A stretch of DNA of 64,000 bases from UBA6183 sp964545895 (GTDB lineage Bacteria > Bacteroidota > Bacteroidia > UKL13-3). Shown here piece by piece: positions 42,663 through 52,192 of this stretch. Under the pieces are notes generated by a model, which was not told the origin of the DNA, searched no databases, and saw only the letters and a program-made list of their open reading frames with translations. The first letter of the stretch is position 1. Each line of letters starts with the position of its first letter. A program made the translations under genes and the position numbers. Where the stretch lies: assembly GCA_964545895.1 (NCBI GenBank), contig CAZJHS010000003.1:1-64000 (forward strand). Direction: 5' to 3'.

Positions 42663-44585
42663 CTATGCCGAAACCGGCTCTATTATTAAACTACGAACTG
42701 TTTTCATAATGGCGTTTACATCATAACCACACTCTGCATAAAGCTCATTTGGTTCGCCATGTTCTACTATACTATCTGGCATACCCAACATTTTTACCTG
42801 AAGGCTATATTGGTTAGCTGCCATAAACTCAAGCACCGCACTACCAAATCCGCCAACTATAGTTCCATCTTCAATGGTTATTACCTTTTTGTACAACATA
42901 CAAACCTCGTGTAGTAAGGCCTCATCAATTGGTTTTACAAAACGCATATCGTAGTGGCCTACTTTAATGCCTTCAGCAGCTAGGTTATCAATGGCTTCGG
43001 CAGCCATATTACCCACGGTACCAAAACTCAATATCACCACATCATCGCCCGAACGAAGTTTACGACCTTTACCCAATTGCATTTCTTTAAAAGGTGTGCG
43101 CCACTCGGGCATTACACCATTACCGCGTGGGTAACGAATACTAAACGAGCCCGCATTTTTAGGCAAAGAAGCGGTATACATCATATCACGCAACTCTTCC
43201 TCGTTCATGGGTGCCATTACAGTAAGATTTGGCACACAACGCATATATGGAATATCTATCATGCCATGATGTGTTGGACCATCAGCCCCGGCAACACCAG
43301 CTCTATCCATACAAAGTACTACATGTAGTTTTTGTAAAGCCACATCATGCACCACTTGATCGTAAGCGCGTTGCATAAACGATGAGTAGATGTTACAGAA
43401 AGGTATCATACCTTGAGTAGCCAATCCTGCGCTAAATGTTACCGCATGTTGCTCAGCTATACCTACGTCAAATGCACGTTTAGGCATTGCTTTCATCATA
43501 ATATTCATCGATGAACCTGAGGGCATTGCAGGTGTAATACCTACAATTTTATCATTCATTTCGGCCAACTCCACTAAAGTATTACCAAACACATCTTGGT
43601 ATTTAGGTGGTTGCGGTTTATCTGGTACTGTTTTATAAATTTCACCCGTAACCTTATCAAACAAACCCGGTGCATGCCACTTGGTTTGATCTTTTTCGGC
43701 AAGTGCAAAACCTTTACCCTTAACTGTTACACAATGCAACAATTTAGGACCAGGAATTTTCTTTAAATCGTTCATTACCTTAACCAAATGGTTCACATCA
43801 TGGCCATCAATAGGTCCAAAATATCTGAACTTTAACGATTCGAATAAGTTACTGTGTTTTAGTAATCCACCTTTTAAAGTATCGTGTACTTTAGCAATAA
43901 TATCTTGCGAAACATGACCTACTTTGTTCAATTTATCTAAGGCCTTCCACACATCATCTTTAAACTTATTGTAAGTTGGCGATGTGGTAATATCTGTTAA
44001 ATACTCTTTTAAAGCACCCACATTTGGGTCAATACTCATGCAATTGTCGTTAAGTACCACAATTACGTTACTATCTTCAACGCCAGCATGATTAAGCGCT
44101 TCAAAAGCTAAACCTGCTGTCATGGCACCATCACCAATAACAGCTACATGTTGCCTATCTAACTCGCCTTTTAAGCGGCTAGCTACTGCCATACCCAATG
44201 CTGCAGAGATAGAGGTAGACGAGTGACCAACGCCAAATGTATCGTATTCGCTCTCTGAGCGTTTAGGAAATCCGCTAATACCTTTATAAATACGGTTGGT
44301 ATGAAAAACATCTCTGCGGCCTGTTAAGATTTTATGGCCGTATGCCTGATGCCCAACATCCCAAACCAATTGATCGTAGGGAGTATTAAATGCATAATGC
44401 AGCGCTACAGAAAGTTCAACAACTCCTAAGCTTGCACCAAAGTGGCCTCCATAAACAGAAACCGTATCAATTATATATTGCCTTAAATCGGCACAAACCT
44501 TCACTAAATCTTCTTCTTTAACCTTACGTAAATCAGCAGGATATACAATTGGCTCTAAATACTTCCCGGGTTTAATTTCCATCAT
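42663..44585 (-). CDS. dxs: 1-deoxy-D-xylulose-5-phosphate synthase
   Basis: 640 aa, cytoplasmic, full length. Condenses pyruvate and glyceraldehyde-3-phosphate, the first step of the MEP isoprenoid pathway; its products feed the prenyl chain used by MenA. The thiamine-diphosphate motif GDGAMTAGLAFEALNHAG to VVLNDNCMSI lies near 150-185, DRAGVAGADGPTHHG near 420 and the transketolase C-domain GSFSIRYPRGNG near 480. The conserved His of GHQAYGHK is present near 80. The upstream region is dense in GTTTAAC inverted repeats. Confidence 0.97.
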   Translation of the reverse strand: MMEIKPGKYLEPIVYPADLRKVKEEDLVKVCADLRQYIIDTVSVYGGHFGASLGVVELSVALHYAFNTPYDQLVWDVGHQAYGHKILTGRRDVFHTNRIYKGISGFPKRSESEYDTFGVGHSSTSISAALGMAVASRLKGELDRQHVAVIGDGAMTAGLAFEALNHAGVEDSNVIVVLNDNCMSIDPNVGALKEYLTDITTSPTYNKFKDDVWKALDKLNKVGHVSQDIIAKVHDTLKGGLLKHSNLFESLKFRYFGPIDGHDVNHLVKVMNDLKKIPGPKLLHCVTVKGKGFALAEKDQTKWHAPGLFDKVTGEIYKTVPDKPQPPKYQDVFGNTLVELAEMNDKIVGITPAMPSGSSMNIMMKAMPKRAFDVGIAEQHAVTFSAGLATQGMIPFCNIYSSFMQRAYDQVVHDVALQKLHVVLCMDRAGVAGADGPTHHGMIDIPYMRCVPNLTVMAPMNEEELRDMMYTASLPKNAGSFSIRYPRGNGVMPEWRTPFKEMQLGKGRKLRSGDDVVILSFGTVGNMAAEAIDNLAAEGIKVGHYDMRFVKPIDEALLHEVCMLYKKVITIEDGTIVGGFGSAVLEFMAANQYSLQVKMLGMPDSIVEHGEPNELYAECGYDVNAIMKTVRSLIIEPVSA

Positions 44586-44598
44586 AAATCTATTAACA

Positions 44599-44677
44599 TG
44601 TTAAACCAATAATTGTTTAACACTGGTTAAACTTATTTAGTTTGATCTTGTTTTAACAAACGGTAAAATTACCGTTT
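44599..44677. promoter_or_regulatory. Inverted-repeat cluster upstream of dxs
   Basis: TGTTAAAC (44599-44606) and GTTTAACA (44615-44622) form a perfect 8-bp inverted repeat with an 8-base spacer. A further GTTAAAC half-site is at 44626-44632. A second inverted repeat, AAACGGTAA-AA-TTACCGTTT (44658-44677), overlaps a TAATTTTA -7-like box on the minus strand. These could be operators for dxs. Confidence 0.4.
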
Positions 44678-44727
44678 TGGTTTAAACTATAAAAATAAAA
44701 GTGCTGTTGCTGTGGTTTAAACAAAAA

Positions 44728-44750
44728 AATGCCCCGATTAACGGGGCATT
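44728..44750 (-). terminator. Rho-independent terminator of the universal stress protein gene
   Basis: AATGCCCCG (44728-44736) pairs with CGGGGCATT (44742-44750), loop ATTAA. The A-run at 44723-44729 gives U on the minus-strand RNA. Confidence 0.88.
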
Positions 44751-44762
44751 AGTGGTAATGTT

Positions 44763-45572
44763 TTATAGCCTTGCGTCTGTAATAATTAAATCGTCTCTGG
44801 TAGGAACAATTAATACCGGAACAGGAGAGTTATTAACCATTTGTTGGGCAAATTTGCCTAAAAAGAAAGAGCCAATTTGTGGTTCTTGTTCGGTCATAAT
44901 AACAATTAAATCAGCTTCTATCTCCTCGGCATAGGCAATAGTTACATTGGTAATATTACCGCCCAAGCGCGATTCTTGTGTACAAGCAATTTTGTGATCT
45001 AAAATGCTATCCTTGGCTTGGCGTGTATAGTTACTTACTATGTGTTCAGCTTCTTTATCTTTTCCGGTTGATACACCAATAATATGAATACTTGCCTGCA
45101 AGTTTTCGGCAAGATTAATGGCTGTTGGCACTTTTTGGCGCGATTCAAACGAAGTATCCATTGGAAGCACTATTTTCTTGAAATTAGTACTTCTTGCGCC
45201 CTCGCGAATGGTAAGTACTGGGCACTTGGCCGAACTAACTACTTTATTTGCATTGCTACCCAACCAAAACTCCTGAAATCCAGTTGAACCGTGTGTTCCC
45301 ATGATAATTAAATCAACACCTAAATCTAATGATTTAATGATGATTTCCTTGTAAACACTTCCTTTACTTTCGCTGTAGGTGTGCACAGTTCCATTTAAAG
45401 CAGCGGCCACATTACTTTTAACATCCTCAGATGTAGAAGATGTTTCGGCAACGTGATGAACATACAGGGCGGCTTTGTAAGCATTAGCAATAGTTTGCGC
45501 TGCTTTTAAAGCTACAGTAGAATATTGGGAAGCATCAACAGGTACAAGAATTTTTGAAATATTGGTACTCAT
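44763..45572 (-). CDS. Universal stress protein, tandem UspA domains
   Basis: 269 aa made of two Usp domains. The first starts ISKILVPVDASQYSTVALKAAQ and has the GTHGSTGFQEFWLGSNANKVV nucleotide-binding loop (about 92-112). The second starts FKKIVLPMDTSFESR and ends IVIMTEQEPQIGSFFLGKFAQQMV, where the ATP-binding GxxG is replaced, so it may not bind nucleotide. Stress-related, cytoplasmic. It follows the enoyl-CoA hydratase gene on the same strand. Confidence 0.9.
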   Translation of the reverse strand: MSTNISKILVPVDASQYSTVALKAAQTIANAYKAALYVHHVAETSSTSEDVKSNVAAALNGTVHTYSESKGSVYKEIIIKSLDLGVDLIIMGTHGSTGFQEFWLGSNANKVVSSAKCPVLTIREGARSTNFKKIVLPMDTSFESRQKVPTAINLAENLQASIHIIGVSTGKDKEAEHIVSNYTRQAKDSILDHKIACTQESRLGGNITNVTIAYAEEIEADLIVIMTEQEPQIGSFFLGKFAQQMVNNSPVPVLIVPTRDDLIITDARL

Positions 45573-45633
45573 AACTGTATAGATTTATTGAATACAATCT
45601 ACAACAATTAATGAACAAAACCAAACAAAACCT

Positions 45634-46416
45634 TTATTGACCTGTAAATGACGGTTTACGTTTTTCGTTAAATGCGGCTACACCTTCTTTGTAATCAGCA
45701 CTTCTACCCGCAATTTCTTGGCAGTACGCCTCGTATTGCAACATGGTATCTAAATCGCTATTAAACGATTTGTTCAACATTTTCTTCATTAAACCAATGG
45801 CCTTTGTTGGTGCTTGCGCATAGTACGAAGCAATTTTCATGGTCTCTTCGTCTAACTCTTCAGGTTTTACAACACGGTTTACCATGCCCCAATCGTATGC
45901 TTGTTGGGCGGTAACTTTACTTCCCATGGTTGATAACTCAAACGCACGTGCAGAACCAACTAAGCGTGGTAAAAAGTAACTTGATCCTGAATCTAACACT
46001 AAGCCAACATTCACAAAAACTTCGATTAACGAAGCATTTTCGCTGGCCACAATCATATCACAGGCTAATGCCATGCTGCAACCCGCACCTGCTGCTACTC
46101 CATTTAATTTACAAATAATTGGAATTGGCAAATTGCGCATTGCTTTAATCATAGGGTTGTAACGCTTGTACAAACTATCGCTTAACGAACGATTTTTTGC
46201 ACCTGCAATAGATTTTAAATCTTGGCCACTGCAAAAAGCTTTTCCGGCTCCTGTTAAAATAACTACGCGTATTGATTTATCTCTGTCAATCTTTTTCAAT
46301 GCATCAATCACATCAAAGCTTTGTTGCTCGTTAAATGCATTAAATACATCAGGTCTGTTAAGGGTTAATGTGGCAATGCCATTGTTTACTTCAAAAAGTA
46401 TGGTTTCGTATTGCAT
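45634..46416 (-). CDS. Enoyl-CoA hydratase/isomerase family protein (PaaG-like)
   Basis: 260 aa, crotonase fold. The oxyanion-hole motifs are AFCSGQDLKSIAG near 60-72 and LNGVAAGAGCSMALACDMIVAS near 103-124. ASLIEVFVNVGLVLDSGSSYFLPRLVG resembles PaaG (phenylacetate pathway isomerase), with Asp in DSG at the catalytic position, and differs from the usual Glu-Glu of classical hydratases. No other phenylacetate genes are nearby, so the pathway is unproven. It lies between an alpha/beta hydrolase gene and a stress protein gene on the same strand. Confidence 0.87.
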   Translation of the reverse strand: MQYETILFEVNNGIATLTLNRPDVFNAFNEQQSFDVIDALKKIDRDKSIRVVILTGAGKAFCSGQDLKSIAGAKNRSLSDSLYKRYNPMIKAMRNLPIPIICKLNGVAAGAGCSMALACDMIVASENASLIEVFVNVGLVLDSGSSYFLPRLVGSARAFELSTMGSKVTAQQAYDWGMVNRVVKPEELDEETMKIASYYAQAPTKAIGLMKKMLNKSFNSDLDTMLQYEAYCQEIAGRSADYKEGVAAFNEKRKPSFTGQ

Positions 46417-46440
46417 AAAATAAATTGCGTTTTTAATCTG

Positions 46441-47265
46441 TTAATTTAACTCGTTACCTACACTAAACAATTTAGTAAATACATGCTTAGTTTCGGGGGT
46501 GGCAAGTTCATGTTTTTTTTGCAAAATAAATATGCGCTTGTTCTTTAATTTTCTCACATACTTTATCATTTGGTATGGCGGAGTTATGGCATCCTTTTTA
46601 CCAACAATCAATACTACTTTTATGTTGTGATGATCAAGCAGTTTAGCAAACTTTGAAAAATTGGTGGTAAGTTTACGCTGAGCCAACCATGTTTTAAAAA
46701 CTTTTTGTATGCGCTCTTGCTTGCCTACAAACTTACTGGTAAATACATATACACTTCGGTTTAAAATTTTGAGCTTATGCAAGCGCTCAACCCAATTTAA
46801 TAATGCACCAGGCGTGTTTGCAAAATATTTAAATGCCGCTAAACCAACAGGATTATTAGTAGTGAAATTAAGAAACCTATTAAACGAAAATGTAGGTGGT
46901 GAAAGCAAAATAAAATAATCAATTCGTGCCGCAAAATTACGAACCAATGCCCGCGCCAACCTGGCCCCCATACTAAACGATAATACAGAAAAACGTTGTG
47001 CATGAAGGTTTTCTTGTCTGGCAATTCCATCCAACAATTCTTTCATGTGCAAATCAGTAAAATCAAAAGGTTCGTGCCATTCACTGCTTCCATGCCAAAA
47101 AAAATCGATGGCAATAATGGTAAATCGTTCGCCTAACACGTCTTCAAAATATGCATACTCAGCGCCTGTTTGTCCATAACCATGAAAAGCCACCAAAACC
47201 TCGCTACCAGTACCTATACGGTGGTACGATACTATTGAATTTTTGTACTTAAATTGGTTTTGCAT
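46441..47265 (-). CDS. Alpha/beta hydrolase
   Basis: 274 aa, cytoplasmic. HGYGQTGAEY holds the oxyanion HG; the nucleophile Ser is in VLSFSMGARLA (SxSxG, about residue 96); the acid is probably Asp in VGKKDAITPP (about 230) and the His is in KKHELATPE (about 258). Substrate unknown. First of a minus-strand series with the enoyl-CoA hydratase and stress protein genes (24- and 61-base gaps). Confidence 0.87.
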   Translation of the reverse strand: MQNQFKYKNSIVSYHRIGTGSEVLVAFHGYGQTGAEYAYFEDVLGERFTIIAIDFFWHGSSEWHEPFDFTDLHMKELLDGIARQENLHAQRFSVLSFSMGARLARALVRNFAARIDYFILLSPPTFSFNRFLNFTTNNPVGLAAFKYFANTPGALLNWVERLHKLKILNRSVYVFTSKFVGKQERIQKVFKTWLAQRKLTTNFSKFAKLLDHHNIKVVLIVGKKDAITPPYQMIKYVRKLKNKRIFILQKKHELATPETKHVFTKLFSVGNELN

Positions 47266-47344
47266 AGCTACTGCGTTTAATGTTTACCTTCATTTTTTAT
47301 GATTACATAAACGCCTTTATTCTGCATAATCTTATCTTTACCGC

Positions 47345-48676
47345 ATGGCTAAATTAGACATTGCAAAAATTACGGAGTTTATTACCCATGATATTTGGCA
47401 CGTAAAGTTAGATAAATTTCCGCGTTGGCAGCGCAGCAGCATTAAAATATTACGCATTATTATTTTAGCTGTAAAAGATTTTGGAAAGAAAAAACTGGCC
47501 TTGCGCGCATCGGCACTTACACTTTTTAGTATAATGAGTATTGTGCCTGTGGTTGCCATGATTTTTGGTATTGCACATGGCTTTGGTATTGAAGATTATC
47601 TTGACAAACAACTAGAGGGTATTTTAGGTACACAACCCGTAATTTTAGAAAATGTAACTGCCTATGCACACAACTTACTAGGTAACACCAAAGGCGGAAT
47701 AATTGCCGGTTTAGGTTTTATTATTTTACTGTGGAGTGTAATACAAGTTTTAGGCAATGTAGAAGATGCCTTTAACTCTATTTGGTATATAAACCAACCA
47801 CGTACTTGGGCCCGCAAATTTACCGATTACCTATCCATTATGTTGGTGGCTCCTATCTTCATCATTATATCAGGGGCGGCTAATATTTTTATTACCACAC
47901 AGGTACAAAACTTGGTAACACAGCTTAGCTTTTTAGGCACTGCAATTACCGAAACTATTATTATTTCGTTGCAAGTATTACCCTATTTAACCACCAGCTT
48001 GCTGTTTGTATTTTTGTATTTAGTAATGCCTAATACAAGCGTTAAACCACGTGCAGCAATAACTGCTGGTATTATTGCTGGTGTTATTTTTCAAATATTT
48101 CAATGGGCCTACATTACCTTTCAAATTGGTGTTTCTAGTTACAATACTATTTATGGTAGTTTTGCTTCAATACCCTTATTTATTACTTGGCTTCAGTTTA
48201 GCTGGATTATTGTGCTTATTGGTGCCGAAATTTCATACAGTGTACAAAACATAGCCTTGTTTGAAGCCGAACAACAAACAGGAAACATTAGCCATAAAAT
48301 GCGCATGCTGTACAGTTTATATATTTTAAATTTAGTAGCTAAACGCTTTAAAAAGGCGCTCCCACCGCCCGATGCAGTAGAGATTGCTACAAAATTAAAC
48401 TTGCCTTTAAACTTGTGCAGGCAGTTGTTAGATGGTATGCAGCGCTGCGATTTAGTTGCCAAAACTGTTGAAAACGATAAACGTAAAGAGTATTGCTATG
48501 TACCTGCTGTTGATACAAGTTACCTTACCCTTTCATACATAATAAATAAGCTTGAAAGTATGGGTGATTTAAAGAAACATGAGGCCGAAGTATTACACCA
48601 AATTAAAGTTAATTACTTGCAGCTAGAAGAGGCCATGAGTGCATCATCAGCCAATAAAAATATTTTAGATTTTTAG
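47345..48676 (+). CDS. YihY/BrkB-family inner-membrane protein with C-terminal winged-helix-like extension
   Basis: 443 aa. Six membrane helices in residues 50-310, with the family signature LRASALTLFSIMSIVPVVAMI (about 51-71) and SYNTIYGSFASIPLFITWLQFSWIIVLIGAEISY near 265-298. About 130 extra residues follow (ILNLVAKRFKKALPPPDAVEIATKLNLPLNLCRQLLDGM), which read like a winged helix, as in many Bacteroidota members. Function unknown. The aat gene starts 1 base after its stop. Confidence 0.9.
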   Translation: MAKLDIAKITEFITHDIWHVKLDKFPRWQRSSIKILRIIILAVKDFGKKKLALRASALTLFSIMSIVPVVAMIFGIAHGFGIEDYLDKQLEGILGTQPVILENVTAYAHNLLGNTKGGIIAGLGFIILLWSVIQVLGNVEDAFNSIWYINQPRTWARKFTDYLSIMLVAPIFIIISGAANIFITTQVQNLVTQLSFLGTAITETIIISLQVLPYLTTSLLFVFLYLVMPNTSVKPRAAITAGIIAGVIFQIFQWAYITFQIGVSSYNTIYGSFASIPLFITWLQFSWIIVLIGAEISYSVQNIALFEAEQQTGNISHKMRMLYSLYILNLVAKRFKKALPPPDAVEIATKLNLPLNLCRQLLDGMQRCDLVAKTVENDKRKEYCYVPAVDTSYLTLSYIINKLESMGDLKKHEAEVLHQIKVNYLQLEEAMSASSANKNILDF

Positions 48677-48677
48677 C

Positions 48678-49244
48678 ATGGAAGACATTAGCCCCGATAT
48701 GGTGCTGTACGCATACAGCATTGGTGTTTTTCCTATGGCCAACAACGATGAAGAAAACAGTATTTACTGGGTTGAACCAGAGTTAAGAGGCATTATTCCG
48801 TTGGATGAATTTAAAGTGAGTAAATCACTAAAACAAACCTTGCGCAGCGGCAAATACCGGGTAACAATTAACCAAAATTTTGAAGGAGTAATGCGCGGTT
48901 GTGCTAACCGAGAAGAAACCTGGATTAGTGAAAAAATTATAGAAGTATATTGTCACCTTGCCGAAACCGGTTACGGATTTAGTTTTGAAACTTGGAATGA
49001 TAAGAATGAACTAGTAGGCGGGTTATATGGAGTAGCGATGGGAAAAGCTTTTTTTGGTGAGAGCATGTTTAGCACACAAACAGATGCAAGCAAAGTAGCT
49101 TTATATTGCTTGGTGCAATGGATGAAAGAACATCATTTTATGTTGCTAGACACACAATACATTACCGACCATTTAAAAAGTATGGGAGCTATTGAAATTG
49201 ACCGTGCGGCATATTTAGCCTTATTGGCTGATGCCCTTGCCTAA
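48678..49244 (+). CDS. aat: Leucyl/phenylalanyl-tRNA--protein transferase
   Basis: 188 aa, cytoplasmic; adds Leu or Phe to N-terminal Arg/Lys of proteins for ClpS-ClpAP degradation (N-degron pathway). LYAYSIGVFPMANNDEENSIYWVEPELRGIIPLD is the family opening, FEGVMRGCANREETWI the substrate site, and GGLYGVAMGKAFFGESMFS the core near 115-133. Slightly shorter than the E. coli enzyme (234 aa). Cotranscribed with yihY. Confidence 0.93.
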   Translation: MEDISPDMVLYAYSIGVFPMANNDEENSIYWVEPELRGIIPLDEFKVSKSLKQTLRSGKYRVTINQNFEGVMRGCANREETWISEKIIEVYCHLAETGYGFSFETWNDKNELVGGLYGVAMGKAFFGESMFSTQTDASKVALYCLVQWMKEHHFMLLDTQYITDHLKSMGAIEIDRAAYLALLADALA

Positions 49245-49298
49245 CAATACAATTTAAGAATTGATTAAGCGTTTGTTTAACTATACTTGAAGCTAATT

Positions 49299-50000
49299 AT
49301 GATGATGAAAAAATACTTGCTTTTTTTGCTGATATGCTTGGCTGCTGTAAATTTTGCAACTGCACAAAAAGATACATCAAGCACGCCTTATGAAGAAAGT
49401 ACAGAAACAGAAGGTGAAGATGATGGCCCCATTGAATGGCTTAAAGGCAACATGAATGAGGATAGAAAATTTGGTGTGAAGTTAGGTGTGGGATTAAGCA
49501 CCATGTTGGGTGGCGAATTAAATAATCCAAGGCCAAAATTTGGCTTAAGTGGAGCACTGTATTATAGGTATAAATACAAACCCAAAGCAGCCATCCAAAC
49601 CGAACTAATTTTTAGTGTTAACGGAAGTAATTTTGCTAACAAAGTTGGCGAGTACGAAACCATACAAGCATACTACTTAGGTGCACCAATTATGTGGGTT
49701 CGTTCAATTAATGAAAAAAACACCAGCCATATTATTGTAGGATTGCAATATGCCCGATTGATCAATGCATCCTTATACGTTAATCCTAATCCATTGCCAG
49801 AATCGCAACAGCCCAAACTAAAAAAAGACGACCTAATGATACTAGCAGGAACCCAATTTTATGCTGGATTTGTAGGCTTTCAGCTTGTGGCTAAGTATGG
49901 TTTAGTGAACATTAACAACGGTTTAATAAGTGGATTAAATCCTCCTTTAAAAAACAAGGATATTCATAACTTTGCCCTCGAAGTAAATTTCCTTTTTTAA
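49299..50000 (+). CDS. Outer-membrane beta-barrel protein (PorT-like)
   Basis: 233 aa from the ATG at 49299 (the in-frame TTG at 49287 is less likely). Signal peptide MMMKKYLLFLLICLAAVNFATAQ. An acidic linker (PYEESTETEGEDDGPIEWLKG) precedes beta-strand pairs such as FGVKLGVGLSTMLGG and AIQTELIFSVNG, ending NFALEVNFLF with the terminal Phe typical of barrels. Resembles OMP_b-brl_2/PorT-type proteins; a T9SS role is possible but not shown. Confidence 0.72.
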   Translation: MMMKKYLLFLLICLAAVNFATAQKDTSSTPYEESTETEGEDDGPIEWLKGNMNEDRKFGVKLGVGLSTMLGGELNNPRPKFGLSGALYYRYKYKPKAAIQTELIFSVNGSNFANKVGEYETIQAYYLGAPIMWVRSINEKNTSHIIVGLQYARLINASLYVNPNPLPESQQPKLKKDDLMILAGTQFYAGFVGFQLVAKYGLVNINNGLISGLNPPLKNKDIHNFALEVNFLF

Positions 50001-50045
50001 AACTTTTTGTGCCAACTATTAGGCAACAATTTAATACCAAATACC

Positions 50046-50864
50046 GTGAATAGAAGCGAGCTAGTAAATCAGATTAAACAAAAAAAGAGCTTTTTATGTG
50101 TTGGACTTGATACCGATATTAAAAAAGTTCCACCTCATTTATTACAAGAAGAAAATCCGGTATTGGCCTTTAACAAAGCTATTATTGATGCTACCAAAGA
50201 TTACTGCGTAAGTTACAAAATTAACACTGCTTTTTACGAAGCCGAAGGTGTTAGTGGTTGGCAAACCATGCAGGATACTCTAAACTATATACCTGAAAAC
50301 ATTTTTACTATTGCCGATGCCAAACGTGGCGATATTGGCAATACCAGCGATATGTACGCGCGTGCATTTTTTAAGCACATGAATTTCGATTCGGTAACAC
50401 TTGCACCATACATGGGACAGGATTCTTTATCTCCGTTTTTTACCTACACTGATAAGTGGGGCATTGTGTTGGCATTAACATCAAACCCAGGTAGTGCTGA
50501 TTTTGAGCAACAGCAAGTTGGTGAAAACAAATTGTACGAACGCGTAATAAAAAATTTTTCATCAATGGCAACTGACGAACAATTGATGTTTGTAGTTGGC
50601 GCAACTAAGCCTCAAGAGTTAGGCGAAATACGTAAGCAAGTTCCAGGGTATTTCTTTTTGGTACCAGGAGTAGGCGCGCAAGGCGGAAGTTTAGTTGATG
50701 TTGCACAATATGGCATGAACAAAGATTGCGGCTTATTAATTAACGCATCGCGCAGTATTATTTATGCAAGTAGCGGAACCGACTTTGCACAAAAAGCAGC
50801 CACAGAAGCAAAATTGATGGCCGATGAAATGGCTACTTTGCTACAACAACACGGTGTAATTTAA
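50046..50864 (+). CDS. pyrF: Orotidine-5'-phosphate decarboxylase (long type)
   Basis: 272 aa using a GTG start at 50046 (MNRSELVNQIKQKKSFLCVG), which matches the usual N-terminus; the 13 codons upstream from a TTG are unlikely. Last step of UMP synthesis. FCVGLDTD-type opening, FTIADAKRGDIGNTSDMYARAFF catalytic Asp/Lys block near 88-110, LTSNPGSADFE near 150 and PGVGAQGGSL phosphate loop near 215. It belongs to the ~270-residue group-2 PyrF. Confidence 0.95.
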   Translation: MNRSELVNQIKQKKSFLCVGLDTDIKKVPPHLLQEENPVLAFNKAIIDATKDYCVSYKINTAFYEAEGVSGWQTMQDTLNYIPENIFTIADAKRGDIGNTSDMYARAFFKHMNFDSVTLAPYMGQDSLSPFFTYTDKWGIVLALTSNPGSADFEQQQVGENKLYERVIKNFSSMATDEQLMFVVGATKPQELGEIRKQVPGYFFLVPGVGAQGGSLVDVAQYGMNKDCGLLINASRSIIYASSGTDFAQKAATEAKLMADEMATLLQQHGVI

Positions 50865-50935
50865 ACTGCGCAGCAATTGTGCCGCAGCAAATCTCTTTTT
50901 GTTTTGTTCGGGTAAAACAGTAATTTCACTTTGCT

Positions 50936-52192
50936 ATGAAAGAAGAATTACTCCACTACATTTGGCAGCAAAAAGTACTGCTAAACAAAACGCTAAAAAC
51001 CACCACAGGCAAACAAATTGAAGTAGTTAAAACGGGATCGCTGAATACAGATGCAGGGCCCGATTTTTTTAACGCACGCATTAAAATTGATGATACTTTG
51101 TGGGCGGGTAATGTTGAAATACATCTAAAAAGTAGCGATTGGATTAAGCATAAACATCATACAGATAAAGCCTACAACAATGTAATTTTACATGTGGTTT
51201 TTGAGCACGATGCAGAATTAAATATTCCTACGCTTGAACTTAAAAATTATATTAGTGATGCCTTGCTTAGTGCTTACAAAACCTTGCTACAAGACGCATC
51301 TCGTGTGCCTTGCCAAAACATATTAAGTTTACCCGATGAGTTTAAGCTCAATCAATTTTTACACCGCCTAGCCGTTGAGCGTTTAGAAGAAAAATGCATT
51401 GTTCTTGAGCAGCAACTTAAGCAGTATCAAAACAGTTGGGAAAAACTTTTTTATGTAACAACTGCCAAGTATTTTGGTATGAAAGTAAACGCAGAACCAT
51501 TTGTACAACTGGCACAAAATCTTCCTGCATCACTACTGGCAAAACACAAACATAACTCCGCACAAATAGATAGTTTAATTTTTGGCGTAGGCGGTTTTTT
51601 ACCCGTTAATAACCCCGATGAATATAGCACATTACTTTACCGAGAGTTTTCTTTTTTACAAACAAAATACGGCTTACCGCAATTAGAAAAAAGTGCTTGG
51701 AAATTTGCTAAAACTCGTCCTGCTAATTTCCCAACTATAAGGTTAGCACAGTTCTCGGCACTCGTTTTTCAATCGGTACACTTGTTCAGTAAAATGATGC
51801 AAGCATCAACATTAACCGAAGCCAAAAAACTACTTGCAGTTAGCACCTCAGAAAAGTTAAATTTAAATGCGCTACACCATGCTAATCATATACAAAAACC
51901 AGTTATGGGCGAACAATTTTTAAGTCATTTAATCATCAATGCAATTATTCCTATTAAGTTTTTGTATGGTAAACACATGCTTAACGAAACCCTTTGCGAG
52001 CAAGCCCTAACTTGGCTTGAAGAGTTAGCGCCCGAAAACAATACAGTTACAAAATTTTGGAAAGGATACGGAATTAGTGCGCCACAGGCCTTACATTCGC
52101 AAGCATTAATACAATTACATCAAAACTACTGCCTTAAACATCAGTGTTTAACATGTGTAATTGGCAATCATATTTTATATAAACATGTATAA
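50936..52192 (+). CDS. DUF2851 family protein
   Basis: 418 aa, cytoplasmic. KEELLHYIWQQKVL opening, VKTGSLNTDAGPDFFNARIKID (about 30-51), WAGNVEIHLKSSDWIKHKH (about 56-74) and the closing CLKHQCLTCVIGNHIL with its Cys cluster are DUF2851 signatures. Function unknown; the D/E-x-K pattern of GNVEIHLKSSDW hints at a PD-(D/E)xK nuclease fold, an inference. The 3' end overlaps the next gene by 8 bases. Confidence 0.85.
   Translation: MKEELLHYIWQQKVLLNKTLKTTTGKQIEVVKTGSLNTDAGPDFFNARIKIDDTLWAGNVEIHLKSSDWIKHKHHTDKAYNNVILHVVFEHDAELNIPTLELKNYISDALLSAYKTLLQDASRVPCQNILSLPDEFKLNQFLHRLAVERLEEKCIVLEQQLKQYQNSWEKLFYVTTAKYFGMKVNAEPFVQLAQNLPASLLAKHKHNSAQIDSLIFGVGGFLPVNNPDEYSTLLYREFSFLQTKYGLPQLEKSAWKFAKTRPANFPTIRLAQFSALVFQSVHLFSKMMQASTLTEAKKLLAVSTSEKLNLNALHHANHIQKPVMGEQFLSHLIINAIIPIKFLYGKHMLNETLCEQALTWLEELAPENNTVTKFWKGYGISAPQALHSQALIQLHQNYCLKHQCLTCVIGNHILYKHV

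Noticed and set aside
50866..50887. Terminator after pyrF (CTGCG/CGCAG)
   Set aside because: Only a 5-bp stem with a 12-base loop; too weak to list as a feature, although a T-rich stretch follows.
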